Part shown: positions 10,554 to 19,114 of the stretch, piece after piece
How the letters are laid out: each line of letters begins with the position of its first letter
Position numbering within the stretch: the first letter of the stretch is position 1
Assembly (NCBI GenBank): GCA_018798825.1
Contig: CP076354.1
Location: 1,550,001 to 1,614,000, forward strand
Reading direction: 5' to 3'
DNA length: 64,000 nucleotides
From: Ochrobactrum sp. BTU1
Lineage (GTDB): Bacteria > Pseudomonadota > Alphaproteobacteria > Rhizobiales > Rhizobiaceae
Notes under the pieces: generated by a model
Databases searched by the model: none
What the model saw: only the letters and a program-made list of their open reading frames with translations
Told to the model about the DNA's origin: nothing
Translations under genes and position numbers: made by a program

Positions 10554-10981
10554 TTTAGCTTCCTCAAAGTTGGGCTACGGTTTTTCCGCCCGCCCGTTTG
10601 CCCTGATGGGCCTTTCCCTAGTCTTTTCTCACCATTTAAATCGATATAACTGGTAAGATAGAGACGTTTTTCTTTGCCAAGACTGGCATTTTACAATCAA
10701 ACACGCTGAGGTCAGCTCAAACAATTATGCTGAGATCAGACAAAGAATGCATGTAAAACAAAGATATTTCCGGCAATTACGGAAAATAACGCTCGCTATT
10801 GGTCATTACCGTCCTTAAGGGACAGTATGACACAGCTAACCGCGTAATTATCTCTCCTCCAACATGCAGCAGCGCAAACTTTATTCCAAAAAAACCGGTC
10901 TGCACTTCCCAAAAATTATCTTGGCGATTGAGTTATGTCAACAATGCTGACATATTTATCGCAACAGGATGGAGCTTCGAT
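10554..10981. promoter_or_regulatory. divergent regulatory region with two CTGA-NN-TCAG palindromes
   Basis: This 428-bp AT-rich spacer lies between ilvE and the MarR gene. Two copies of a 10-bp palindrome occur: CTGAGGTCAG (about 10706-10715) and CTGAGATCAG (about 10730-10739). Their starts are 24 bp apart and both lie in the extended context 'GCTGAG.TCAG..CAAA'. They look like a paired operator. Which factor binds is unknown; the adjacent MarR protein or an Lrp-type regulator are candidates. Confidence 0.4.
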
Positions 10982-11503
10982 GTGAACTCGACGAATGATA
11001 TGAACTACATAAGCAACCCTCTAACCTCTCTGGAGGCTGATGACCTCAACGTCATTGAGTTGCTGTTCTTTTCCTATCGCGATTTCACCGCCGACCCGGA
11101 TCTGATCCTTGAAAAGATTGGTTTTGGACGCGCGCATCACCGTGTGCTGTATTTTATCAACCGTAAGCCCGGCATGACAGTAGCAGAGCTACTTGATGTT
11201 CTTCGTATCACCAAGCAAAGTCTGTCGCGTGTTCTCAAACAATTGATCGACACAGGTCACGTTGTTCAGGCTACCGGACTTCACGATCGCCGCCATCGCA
11301 AACTTTATCCCACGAACAGCGGACGACAACTCACACTCGCGCTTGCTCTGCCACAGTCGCGCCGCATCGCACGGGCATTGGAAGAATCCGGAGCGGCAGA
11401 ACGCGAAGTTATTGAACGTTTTCTTTATAATATGGTCAATCCTGAGCGCCGCGCCCAGATCGATGATTTTGCAGCAACCGAAACGGCTGTGGAAGCATCT
11501 TAA
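10982..11503 (+). CDS. MarR-family transcriptional regulator (PetP-like)
   Basis: A 173-residue winged-helix regulator. The core 'GFGRAHHRVLYFINRKPGMTVAELLDVLRITKQSLSRVLKQLID' and the wing 'ATGLHDRRHRKLYPTNSG' are typical of MarR. GTG 10982 was chosen because GGAG at 10971 sits seven bases upstream; ATG 11000 is the alternative. An OmpR-type response regulator and a histidine kinase follow. In Rhodobacter a MarR/response-regulator pair, PetP/PetR, is known near the cytochrome bc1 genes, and this protein resembles PetP. That assignment is from memory of the family, not proven here. Confidence 0.85.
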   Translation: MNSTNDMNYISNPLTSLEADDLNVIELLFFSYRDFTADPDLILEKIGFGRAHHRVLYFINRKPGMTVAELLDVLRITKQSLSRVLKQLIDTGHVVQATGLHDRRHRKLYPTNSGRQLTLALALPQSRRIARALEESGAAEREVIERFLYNMVNPERRAQIDDFAATETAVEAS

Positions 11504-11700
11504 CCCCAACCTGAGAAGGCTGGGGGAGAACGCGCAACAATATAAGCCCCGCATAGACGCGCCGTCTTGCAGTGGCTAAGATGCGGTATGTTATGGAAGA
11601 TCATGAAATGGTTTTCCTCCATATACGTGAAGTAAAAAGCCCAATGCCGTGCGGCATCCTTTGCACGGTAATTTGGCACAGGATGGGATCAAACGACGCC

Positions 11701-12405
11701 ATGGCTGTAGAAGAATCGAACCTATCGGATGACGCGCCACATCTTCTTGTTGTCGATGACGACACGCGAATCCGTAGCCTTCTTTCACAATATCTGACGA
11801 CGAGCGGCTTCCGCGTCACCATGGCAGGCAGCGCTGCAGAAGCGCGCCGCAAGCTTGAAGGCATCGACTTTGATCTTCTGATCCTCGACGTCATGATGCC
11901 AGGAGAAACAGGCGTTTCGCTGACCCGCTCGCTGCGCGAGCAGAAGAGCGTGCCGATCCTCATGCTGACAGCTCTGTCGGAAACAGACAGCCGCATTGAC
12001 GGCCTTTCGGCCGGTGCAGATGACTATTTGCCAAAACCTTTCGATCCGCGTGAGCTGATCCTGCGTATCAACAATATTCTTCGTCGTGGCGCCACACCGG
12101 CCCAGCCGAAGATCGAGCAGATCGTTTTCGGCCCTTACACTTTCTTCATTCCACGTCGCGAACTGAAGAAAGGCACGGAAACGATCAAGCTTACGGATCG
12201 TGAGCAGGACATAATGGCGATTTTCGCCGAGCGTGCTGGCGAAACCATTCCACGTCATGAACTGACTGGTCAGGATGGCGATGTCGGCGAGCGCACGATT
12301 GATGTGCAGATCAACCGTCTGCGCCGTAAGATCGAACAGGACCCGGCCAACCCGGTCTGGCTGCAAACAGTTCGCGGCATCGGCTACAAGCTGAGCATCG
12401 AATAG
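11701..12405 (+). CDS. OmpR-family response regulator (PetR/OmpR-like)
   Basis: A 234-residue two-component regulator. The receiver domain covers about 12-125: acidic pocket 'VVDDD' at 18-21, phospho-acceptor Asp 63 in 'LILDVMMPGETG', and conserved Lys in 'LPKPFDPREL'. The C-terminal winged-helix DNA-binding domain runs from about 140 to 232 ('LTDREQDIMAIFAE', 'DVQINRLRRKIE', 'WLQTVRGIGYKL'). ATG 11701 or 11683 may be the start; the open frame extends back to a GTG at 11572. The kinase gene begins 90 bp downstream and is almost certainly its partner. Confidence 0.93.
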   Translation: MAVEESNLSDDAPHLLVVDDDTRIRSLLSQYLTTSGFRVTMAGSAAEARRKLEGIDFDLLILDVMMPGETGVSLTRSLREQKSVPILMLTALSETDSRIDGLSAGADDYLPKPFDPRELILRINNILRRGATPAQPKIEQIVFGPYTFFIPRRELKKGTETIKLTDREQDIMAIFAERAGETIPRHELTGQDGDVGERTIDVQINRLRRKIEQDPANPVWLQTVRGIGYKLSIE

Positions 12406-12495
12406 TAATTCGAAGAGAGAAAGCGGAGCCTCGCAAATTTCAGAGCGTGACAAAAGCCATGCAACTAGCAGAACCGTCTGGAGTTATCTGAGACG

Positions 12496-13839
12496 ATGAA
12501 GTCACCCTGGAAATCGATAACACGCTGGTTTGCGCGCAGAATGCCTAAAGGGCTTTATGCGCGCTCGCTCATCATCATCATTGCACCGATGGTTCTCCTT
12601 CAGTCAGTGATCGCTTATGTCTTCATGGAAAGACATTGGCAGATGGTGACTGAGCGGCTTTCAACAGCCGTTGTCCGCGACATTTCTGCGATTATCGACA
12701 TTCTTGAAACCTATCCGCAGGAACCCGGATACGACAATCTAATCCGCCTTTCGCAGCAGCGCCTCGGGCTCAACATTTCGATCCTGCCTCCTGACCCGCT
12801 GCCCCCGCCGGGGCCAAAACCATTCTTTGCTATTCTTGATTACTTCCTGAGTGAAGAAATCACACGCCAGATCAACCGGCCCTTCTGGGTCGATACGGTG
12901 GGCGATTCTGATCTCATTGAGATCCGCATCAAGCTCGATGATAAAGTGCTGCGCGTCTTTGCACGCCGCAGTCAGGCTTATGCCTCCAATACCGGCATCT
13001 TCCTGACATGGATGATCGGCACGGCGCTTGTGTTGCTGATCATCGCCATCGCCTTCCTGCGCAACCAGATCAAGCCAATACAGCAGCTTTCACAGGCCGC
13101 TGAAAGCTTCGGTAAGGGCCGTCCAATGCCGGAAGGCTTCCGTCCGCATGGCGCGGAAGAAGTTCGCCGCGCAGGCATTGCCTTCATTCAGATGCGCTCG
13201 CGTATCGAACGTCAGATTGAACAGCGCACGGCAATGCTCTCAGGCGTCAGCCACGATCTGCGCACGATCCTGACCCGCTTCAAACTCCAGCTGGCGCTGG
13301 CTGGTCACTCTATCGACACGGAGCCGCTTAATCAGGATATTGCTGATATGCAGACCATGCTTGAAGGCTATCTGGCCTTTGCGCGCGGTGAAGGATCGGA
13401 AGAAGCAGCGACCTATGATGTGCGCCTACTTTGCGACAAGCTGGCCAATGAAGCGCGGTTGCGGGAGCGCGGGTTCAAGTATTCGATTGAAGGCGACAGC
13501 GAAGTGAATGTGCGCCCCAATGCCTTCTCGCGCCTTGTCAGCAATCTTGTATCGAACGCTTTCCGCCATGCGCAAAATGTCGAGTTGGCAATCACACATG
13601 ATGAAGGCTGGCTGAAGATCGTCGTGGACGACGACGGTCCAGGCATTCCGGAAGATCGCCGAGAAGACGTGTTCAAGCCCTTTGTGCGCCTTGATGAAGC
13701 ACGTACGCAGGATTCAGGCGGCACGGGTGGCCTTGGCCTCGCTATCGCGCGTGATATTGCACGAAGCCACGGCGGCGACATCGATCTGGAAGATGCACCA
13801 ATAGGCGGGTTGAGGGCGATTATCCGCATTCCGGCTTAG
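12496..13839 (+). CDS. sensor histidine kinase (EnvZ-like)
   Basis: A 447-residue membrane kinase. TM1 lies at about 24-43 and TM2 at about 167-188, enclosing a periplasmic sensor of about 120 residues with a Pro-rich loop ('DPLPPPGPKP'). A HAMP linker follows ('RNQIKPIQQLSQAAESFGKG'). The phospho-acceptor is His 253 in 'GVSHDLRTILTRFK'. ATP-binding boxes are N ('LVSNLVSNAFRHA'), G1 ('VDDDGPGIP') and G2 ('GGTGGLGLAIARDIA'). It presumably phosphorylates the preceding response regulator. The stop codon TAG is part of the TAGAGC edge of an intergenic repeat. Confidence 0.93.
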   Translation: MKSPWKSITRWFARRMPKGLYARSLIIIIAPMVLLQSVIAYVFMERHWQMVTERLSTAVVRDISAIIDILETYPQEPGYDNLIRLSQQRLGLNISILPPDPLPPPGPKPFFAILDYFLSEEITRQINRPFWVDTVGDSDLIEIRIKLDDKVLRVFARRSQAYASNTGIFLTWMIGTALVLLIIAIAFLRNQIKPIQQLSQAAESFGKGRPMPEGFRPHGAEEVRRAGIAFIQMRSRIERQIEQRTAMLSGVSHDLRTILTRFKLQLALAGHSIDTEPLNQDIADMQTMLEGYLAFARGEGSEEAATYDVRLLCDKLANEARLRERGFKYSIEGDSEVNVRPNAFSRLVSNLVSNAFRHAQNVELAITHDEGWLKIVVDDDGPGIPEDRREDVFKPFVRLDEARTQDSGGTGGLGLAIARDIARSHGGDIDLEDAPIGGLRAIIRIPA

Positions 13840-14001
13840 AGCGCATCCCGAAAAGTGCGAAGCGGTTTTCGGAACAAGATGCGCGCAAAAACAAACAGAT
13901 GTTGCGGCCCGAAAAGTGCGAAGCGGCTTTCGGAGCAAGGTGCGTTCAAAAACAAAGAGGTAGAGCATTTCCAATAATTCAATGAAAACCGGAAATGCTC
14001 T
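13840..14001. repeat. composite palindromic repeat, locus 1 (modules A, A', B)
   Basis: Module A (13840-13885) begins AGCGCATCCCGAAAAGTG, continues CGGTTTTCGG and closes with GATGCGCG, so it folds as a long imperfect hairpin. A diverged second A module follows at about 13901-13946. Module B (13962-14001) is the palindrome AGAGCATTTCC...GGAAATGCTCT. Similar units recur at eight other places in the window. They resemble the intergenic mosaic elements described in rhizobia; the exact family name is not assigned here. Confidence 0.9.
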
Positions 14002-14031
14002 TAGTGATTGCACTAAACAGTGTCACGCACT

Positions 14032-14427
14032 CTAAACCTTGCTGATCGCCTGTCCCACAACATAACCGAGCGCCGTTGCAGCCAGGCAGACGAAGAGCGA
14101 AATGCCGACATTCATAAGAGCGCGACCCGGCATCCCAAGCCGCAGCAACTCGAACGTCTGTACACTGAATGAGGAAAAGGTGGTGAAGCCACCACAAATA
14201 CCGACCATAAAGGCAATACGCCATATTTCGGGCACTTCGAAACGGCTTGATGCCATCGTCATGGCGCCAAAAAAGGCGATAGCAAATGAACCGATGATGT
14301 TGACGACGATCGTACCCCACGGCAAATCTTTGCTCACCGGTGTCAGCCAGATGGCAAACCAGTAGCGCAAAACACTGCCAAGTGCTCCACCGATGGCGAC
14401 GACGATCGTTCCCTGCATCTGTTCCAT
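14032..14427 (-). CDS. crcB: fluoride ion channel CrcB/Fluc
   Basis: A 131-residue protein with four predicted transmembrane helices. Family motifs are '[11 protein letters not shown]', '[15 protein letters not shown]' and '[19 protein letters not shown]', the last including the conserved phenylalanines and TFSSF signature of the Fluc pore. Dual-topology dimers export fluoride from the cytoplasm. The gene lies 66 bp after csaA on the same strand and may be co-transcribed with it. No fluoride riboswitch consensus is visible in the spacer. Confidence 0.95.
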   Translation of the reverse strand: MEQMQGTIVVAIGGALGSVLRYWFAIWLTPVSKDLPWGTIVVNIIGSFAIAFFGAMTMASSRFEVPEIWRIAFMVGICGGFTTFSSFSVQTFELLRLGMPGRALMNVGISLFVCLAATALGYVVGQAISKV

Positions 14428-14493
14428 TCCTATCCGTTGCTTGCGCGATCAATCGCACAGAACATGCGATATGCACAAATCACAGATAGAAGA

Positions 14494-14841
14494 TCAGAAT
14501 AGCTTAACGCCGTCTTGGACTTTTTTATCGATTGCGGCGAGAACAACATCGCCATTTTCGTCAGGAAAACCAAGTGTCAGCACTTCGGACATGAAAGGTC
14601 CGATCTGCCGTGGTGGAAAATTGACCACAGCCATGATCTGCCGACCGACCAGATCCTCCGGCTGATAATGCTTGGTGATTTGTGCAGACGACTTCTTAAT
14701 ACCGATCTTGTCGCCAAAATCGATCTTCAGCTTAAAAGCTGGCTTGCGTGCTTCCGGGAATGGCACGGCCTCAACGATGGTTCCTGTGCGAATATCGACC
14801 TTCTCGAAATCGGCCCAGTTGATCGTTTCAGTTCCGCTCAT
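14494..14841 (-). CDS. csaA: tRNA-binding CsaA-like protein
   Basis: A 115-residue stand-alone OB-fold tRNA-binding domain, as in CsaA/Trbp111. The motif is 'FEKVDIRTGTIVEAVPFPEARKPAFKL...FG', followed by 'SSAQITKHYQPEDLVGRQIMAVVNFPPRQIGP' and 'SEVLTLGF'. These dimeric proteins bind the tRNA elbow, and CsaA was first described as a protein-export-related chaperone. Length is typical. It is followed on the same strand by crcB and preceded by the YbjN-like gene. Confidence 0.93.
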   Translation of the reverse strand: MSGTETINWADFEKVDIRTGTIVEAVPFPEARKPAFKLKIDFGDKIGIKKSSAQITKHYQPEDLVGRQIMAVVNFPPRQIGPFMSEVLTLGFPDENGDVVLAAIDKKVQDGVKLF

Positions 14842-14894
14842 TTTATCCCCCCCGAAAGTAAAATCCCGGCGAACCCTGCCGGGATTTGAATTGA

Positions 14895-15395
14895 TTATGC
14901 GCGTCCGACCGTCTCGAACAGCACGCTTTCCAGCGCTTCACGCGCACTGACACCGGACCAAACGACAAACTGAAACGCCTGGAAGTAGTTTTCGCAAGCT
15001 TCAAGCGCTGCCGAAAGCAACACTTCAACCTGACGGCTGGTCGGCTCCGCACCACCAGCAAGCAGAAGCGACTGACGATACATGATCGCGCCTTCCTGCT
15101 GCCAGAGATCGAAGTGGCCCATCAAAAGCTTTTCGTTGATGAGCGACAGCAACCGCATCACTTCATTGACCCGAGGTTCAGCAACCTTGATGTCAAAGGC
15201 ACAGGCCAGATGCAGAGCTTCAAAGTCCTCCATCCAGGAGAACGAGATGTGGTAGTCAGTCCAGTTACCTGCTACCGAAATTGCAATTTCGTCGTCGCCA
15301 GTCCGCTCGAACGTCCAGTCGTTTGAATTCGCAACATGCTCGATCACATCCACTGGATGTGCTTCGCGTGCAAATTCAAGCTCAAGAAGGCTCAT
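14895..15395 (-). CDS. YbjN domain-containing protein
   Basis: A 166-residue cytoplasmic protein matching the YbjN family of Rhizobiales. Family features are 'AHPVDVIEHVANSNDWTFERTGDDEIAISV' near the start, and 'LHLACAFDIKVAEPRVNEVMRLLSLINEKLLMGHFDLW' in the middle, with a chaperone-like alpha/beta layout. ATG 15395 was chosen by similarity to the family start; the open frame continues to 15572 but the added sequence is Arg/Cys-rich and unlikely to be coding. YbjN proteins are implicated in stress and motility regulation in enterics. The molecular role is unknown. Confidence 0.85.
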   Translation of the reverse strand: MSLLELEFAREAHPVDVIEHVANSNDWTFERTGDDEIAISVAGNWTDYHISFSWMEDFEALHLACAFDIKVAEPRVNEVMRLLSLINEKLLMGHFDLWQQEGAIMYRQSLLLAGGAEPTSRQVEVLLSAALEACENYFQAFQFVVWSGVSAREALESVLFETVGRA

Positions 15396-15823
15396 GTCCG
15401 TTTCCTGTTCTGGGAAGCGCCTCGAAAGACACCTCCAAATTCCCGGCGCGCAAGTTACTGCTCGCCCGTACCCGGCCCTGCACAAGAATAAGTGCAGAAA
15501 AACAGGCACGAATTGATCGGTTGAGGAACTGACATGCTTAGACAGCATGCAACGCCTCAATGGCACACGCACATACGCAACTGATACTGGAAAGCAGCCT
15601 GGAAGACGCGAAAACTAAAACTACAGCCTCTCGCCGCTGCCTACATGACCACATTACGAATCATGTAGTGTTTTCAGTCTATTGATGCTGAATCTGAACG
15701 CCAGCCCCTTTTATAAAAAGAGGCATTAAAGCATGTGGAAATATGATTTGAGCGGACCGCAACCCCTGCCTTAAGCGACTCTAAGACAAGGGTTTTTGGC
15801 ACTTACAGCCTGTTAATAAAAAA
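15396..15823 (+). other. 428-bp intergenic region with hairpins, no gene recognised
   Basis: This spacer lies between the YbjN start and the UbiK stop. It has no plausible gene. CATGCT/AGCATG (15533-15549) is a small hairpin. CTACATGA/TCATGTAG (15641-15668) is a perfect 8-bp stem followed on the plus strand by TGTTTTC and looks like a terminator. GCC.CTTTT/AAAAG.GGC lies at 15704-15724. A short plus-strand RNA ending at about 15675 is conceivable but no promoter is clear. Confidence 0.35.
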
Positions 15824-16144
15824 TTATGAATTATCTTTGGATTTAGCAGCCGAAGCAGAGGTTTTTGCCGTTTTGGCAGTCGAATCAACTTCGAATTTGG
15901 CAAGACGGGCTTCCAATGCTTCAATTTTAACAAGCAGAGCAGCGTTTTCAGCACGCGCCTTGATTGCCATTTCACGCACCGCTTCGAAGTCTTCACGCTG
16001 CACGACATCGAACGTATTGAGCACGCGTTCGCTCTGCGAGCGCAATGCTGTCTCTACTTCGCGGCGTACGCCTTGCGCAGCGCCTGCCGCATCAGTCACA
16101 AGCTTGGCGAGTTCATCGAGAACCCGGTTTGATCCGCTGGTCAT
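15824..16144 (-). CDS. ubiK: UbiK-family ubiquinone biosynthesis accessory factor
   Basis: A 106-residue coiled-coil protein of the BMFP/YqiC family. It starts 'MTSGSNRVLDELAKLVTDAAGAA' and contains 'REDFEAVREMAIKARAENAALLVKIEALEARLA', the family's membrane-fusogenic amphipathic helix. UbiK helps assemble the Ubi complex in the soluble part of ubiquinone synthesis. ATG 16144 was chosen from the conserved N-terminus; the frame extends upstream without similarity. The C-terminus is Ala/Lys/Ser-rich. It is divergent from lgt. Confidence 0.88.
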   Translation of the reverse strand: MTSGSNRVLDELAKLVTDAAGAAQGVRREVETALRSQSERVLNTFDVVQREDFEAVREMAIKARAENAALLVKIEALEARLAKFEVDSTAKTAKTSASAAKSKDNS

Positions 16145-16296
16145 GGCATTCTTTCCTATCTTCGATACGGTCTTGTTGAAAACCTGATTTTGAAATAGGG
16201 CCGTCTCGGTTCTGATGCAAGTGAAGCTGTATAAACGTGATGACTTGACCACTCAGATATCGTCGCGCATCTTCCGCCGGAAAATGGAGTAATTGA

Positions 16297-17142
16297 ATGA
16301 TAGAGACGTTGCTGCCGGTTTCGGCTCTGGCTTTTCCAAATATCGATCCGGTGATCTTCTCGGTCGGCCCCCTCGCCGTTCATTGGTATGGGCTGGGATA
16401 TGTCGTCGGCATCATGTTCGCATGGTGGTACGGCAAGAAACTGCTACGCAATCATCGTCTGTGGGGTAATAATCAGCCGCCAATGCAACCCGAAGCGCTT
16501 GATGATTTCGTCATCTGGGCAGCGCTTGGCGTCGTGCTCGGCGGGCGTATCGGCTATGTGCTGTTCTATAACTTCTCCTATTATCTCTCCAATCCGCTGG
16601 CCATTCCTGCGGTATGGGATGGCGGCATGTCGTTCCATGGCGGAACCTTAGGCACCACAATCGCGATGATCTGGTTCGCGCGCTCGCGCGGCATCAAGGT
16701 CTGGAGCATGTTCGATGTGATTGCAGCAGGCGTCCCCGTCGGACTTGGCGTCGTGCGCGTGGCAAACTTCATCAATTCCGAGCTCTGGGGCCGTGTCAGT
16801 GATGTGCCATGGGCTTTCTATTTCCCAAATGGCGGACCAGAACCACGTCACCCAAGCCAACTCTATGAAGCATTCCTCGAAGGCTTTGTGCTGTTCTTCG
16901 TTCTTCTTCTGCTCGTGTGGGTTGGAAAAAAGCTGAAAGCCCCAGGCTTTATCGCTGGAACATTCGTCCTTGGTTATGGTCTCAGCCGCATTATCGTCGA
17001 GTTCTTCCGCGAACCGGATGCCCAGCTTGGCTATCTCTTCGGCGGCTGGCTGACCATGGGGATGATCCTATCGCTGCCAATGATGATCATCGGCCTTTGG
17101 GCCATGTGGCGTGCCAATCGGGCAGCAGCGAAGAATGCCTGA
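16297..17142 (+). CDS. lgt: prolipoprotein diacylglyceryl transferase
   Basis: Lgt attaches diacylglycerol from phosphatidylglycerol to the lipobox cysteine in the inner membrane. The 281-residue protein has about seven hydrophobic segments and the family motifs '[11 protein letters not shown]', '[11 protein letters not shown]', '[11 protein letters not shown]' and '[12 protein letters not shown]'. The signature Arg is in '[16 protein letters not shown]'. GGAG lies seven bases before the ATG. It overlaps the next gene by eight bases, so the two are translationally coupled. Several lipoproteins in this window are its likely substrates. Confidence 0.97.
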   Translation: MIETLLPVSALAFPNIDPVIFSVGPLAVHWYGLGYVVGIMFAWWYGKKLLRNHRLWGNNQPPMQPEALDDFVIWAALGVVLGGRIGYVLFYNFSYYLSNPLAIPAVWDGGMSFHGGTLGTTIAMIWFARSRGIKVWSMFDVIAAGVPVGLGVVRVANFINSELWGRVSDVPWAFYFPNGGPEPRHPSQLYEAFLEGFVLFFVLLLLVWVGKKLKAPGFIAGTFVLGYGLSRIIVEFFREPDAQLGYLFGGWLTMGMILSLPMMIIGLWAMWRANRAAAKNA

Positions 17143-18229
17143 GGCAACACTGAAAGACCGGTTGAAACGATTGATCGGCACCACAGGGCCGATCAGCGTC
17201 GCCGACTACATGGCCGCCTGCCTTGGTGATCGGGAACAGGGTTACTACACCACACGCGAACCCTTCGGGCGGGACGGCGATTTCATCACCGCCCCAGAAG
17301 TGAGCCAGATGTTCGGCGAACTCATCGGCATCTGGTGTGTCGGCGTGTGGGACGCTCTCGGACGCCCTGATAACGCTGTACTTTGCGAAATTGGCCCCGG
17401 CCGCGGCACATTGATGAGTGACATTCTGCGCACGCTCGCCAAGCTCGCACCGCAAATGGCCGCTTCAATTCGTGTCGCCATGGTCGAGACCAGTCCGCGC
17501 CTCATTGAAAAGCAGAAGGAGAAGCTTTCAAACACCGGATATTCAATCGACTGGTTTGAACGCTTTGCAGATATTCCTGATGGCCCGCTGATCCTCGTTT
17601 CCAACGAATTGTTCGACGCGATCCCGATCAGGCAGTTCGTGAAAGCCGATGGCCGCTTTGTCGAACGGCTGATAGCACTCAATGAACAAGACGAGCTCCA
17701 GTTCGTCAGCGGCGCAGGCGGTATAGATGCAGCCCTGTTGCCCACAGGCCATCAGACAGTGCCCGACGGCACGATCTTTGAAGCTGCCCCTGCTCGCACC
17801 GCTTTGATGCAGGAAATTGCGCAGCGCATTGCCGCAACGCGAGGTGCAGCACTCTCCATCGATTATGGCCATCTGCAATCAGGCTTTGGCGATACGCTGC
17901 AAGCCATGCTGAAACACGCCTATGATGACGTCTTCGCAAACCCGGGAGAAGCAGACCTGACCAGCCATGTCGATTTCGACATGCTGGAAAAAACCGCGCG
18001 CAATTGCGGCTGCCTGACCGCAACCATGACGCAAGGTGACTTTCTGCTCGCTATGGGCCTCATCGACCGTGCCGGTCGCTTAGGTGCCGGGCGTGACGAA
18101 ACTTTCCAGAATAAAATTCGCGAAGACGTCGAACGATTGGCGGCACCGGACCAGATGGGAACACTTTTCAAAGTGCTGGCAATTGCTGACCAACAAACAA
18201 AAATCTTCCCCCTTGATACATCCCAATAA
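17135..18229 (+). CDS. SAM-dependent methyltransferase of the MidA/NDUFAF7 family
   Basis: A 364-residue class I methyltransferase. Conserved parts are '[45 protein letters not shown]', the SAM motif '[16 protein letters not shown]', and '[16 protein letters not shown]'. The mitochondrial homologue NDUFAF7 dimethylates an arginine of complex I subunit NDUFS2. The same role in this bacterium is an inference. ATG 17135 overlaps the lgt stop. The gene order lgt-midA-pgeF is a common alphaproteobacterial arrangement. Confidence 0.9.
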   Translation: MPEATLKDRLKRLIGTTGPISVADYMAACLGDREQGYYTTREPFGRDGDFITAPEVSQMFGELIGIWCVGVWDALGRPDNAVLCEIGPGRGTLMSDILRTLAKLAPQMAASIRVAMVETSPRLIEKQKEKLSNTGYSIDWFERFADIPDGPLILVSNELFDAIPIRQFVKADGRFVERLIALNEQDELQFVSGAGGIDAALLPTGHQTVPDGTIFEAAPARTALMQEIAQRIAATRGAALSIDYGHLQSGFGDTLQAMLKHAYDDVFANPGEADLTSHVDFDMLEKTARNCGCLTATMTQGDFLLAMGLIDRAGRLGAGRDETFQNKIREDVERLAAPDQMGTLFKVLAIADQQTKIFPLDTSQ

Positions 18230-18306
18230 ATTGTATCGTCAAAAAGCTTCAATTGACAAGCCAATCTTGCTCCCCCACCATCCAGCCGTTTGAAAAGAGA
18301 AAGCTA

Positions 18307-19104
18307 ATGATCGATAAGCCGCAACCGCTTCGCTCCCCTTTACTGGACGGCCCTGCCGGACCAAACGGCAAGCGTATTGCGCATGGCTTTTTCACCCGCA
18401 AAGGTGGCGTTTCAGATGGCATTTACGCTGGCCTCAACGTTGGCAGCGGCTCAAATGACGTGCCGGAACTCGTGACCGAGAATCGCCGCCGCGTTGCCGA
18501 AACACTTGGTATTGCGTCCGACCATCTGATGACTGTGCATCAGGTTCATTCGCCCGACGTGGTTTACGTCACAGAACCGTTGAGCTCACCACGTCCAAAG
18601 GCCGACGCAATGGTGACGAATGTTCCGGGCATTGCGATTGGCGCGCTGTCGGCTGATTGTGGCCCGGTGCTGTTTGCCGATCATGAATCAGGTGTCATCG
18701 GCTCGGCCCATGCAGGCTGGCGCGGTGCCTTTACGGGCGTACTTGAAAACACCGTTGAAGCGATGATCAAGCTGGGTGCCAGACGCGAGAACATTGTTGC
18801 CGTTCTTGGCCCAACGATTGGCCCCGAGAATTATGAAGTCGGTCCGGAATTCTACTCAGAATTCACCGGCAAAGACGCATCCTACACGAAATATTTTGAG
18901 CCTTCGGACAAGGAAGGTCACAAGCTTTTCGATCTCTGGGCCTTCATCACCGACCGTCTGACCAGCGCAGGTGTCAGAGCGGAAGCACTGCGTCAGTGCA
19001 CCTATGCCGATGAAGACCAGTTTTATTCCTATCGGCGCACGACGCATCGCGGCGAGCCGGATTACGGTCGTCAGATTGCTGCCATCGCCATTGTAGAAGA
19101 TTAA
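18307..19104 (+). CDS. pgeF: peptidoglycan editing factor / polyphenol oxidase family protein
   Basis: A 265-residue YfiH/DUF152 family protein. Motifs include 'HGFFTRKGGVSDGIYAGLNVGSGSND', 'VHQVHSPDVV', 'ALSADCGPVLFAD' and 'SAHAGWRGAFTGVLENTV'. The His and Cys residues in these are the conserved metal and active-site positions. E. coli PgeF (YfiH) removes mis-incorporated L-Ser from peptidoglycan precursors, and some homologues act as laccases or purine nucleoside hydrolases. ATG 18307 has AAGAGAAAG upstream. It is followed after ten bases by the M24 gene. Confidence 0.92.
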   Translation: MIDKPQPLRSPLLDGPAGPNGKRIAHGFFTRKGGVSDGIYAGLNVGSGSNDVPELVTENRRRVAETLGIASDHLMTVHQVHSPDVVYVTEPLSSPRPKADAMVTNVPGIAIGALSADCGPVLFADHESGVIGSAHAGWRGAFTGVLENTVEAMIKLGARRENIVAVLGPTIGPENYEVGPEFYSEFTGKDASYTKYFEPSDKEGHKLFDLWAFITDRLTSAGVRAEALRQCTYADEDQFYSYRRTTHRGEPDYGRQIAAIAIVED

Positions 19105-19114
19105 GGAGAACCGC

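Noticed and set aside
14428..14493. fluoride riboswitch before crcB
   Set aside because: The spacer is short and lacks the conserved crcB-motif sequences; crcB seems to follow csaA in the same transcript.
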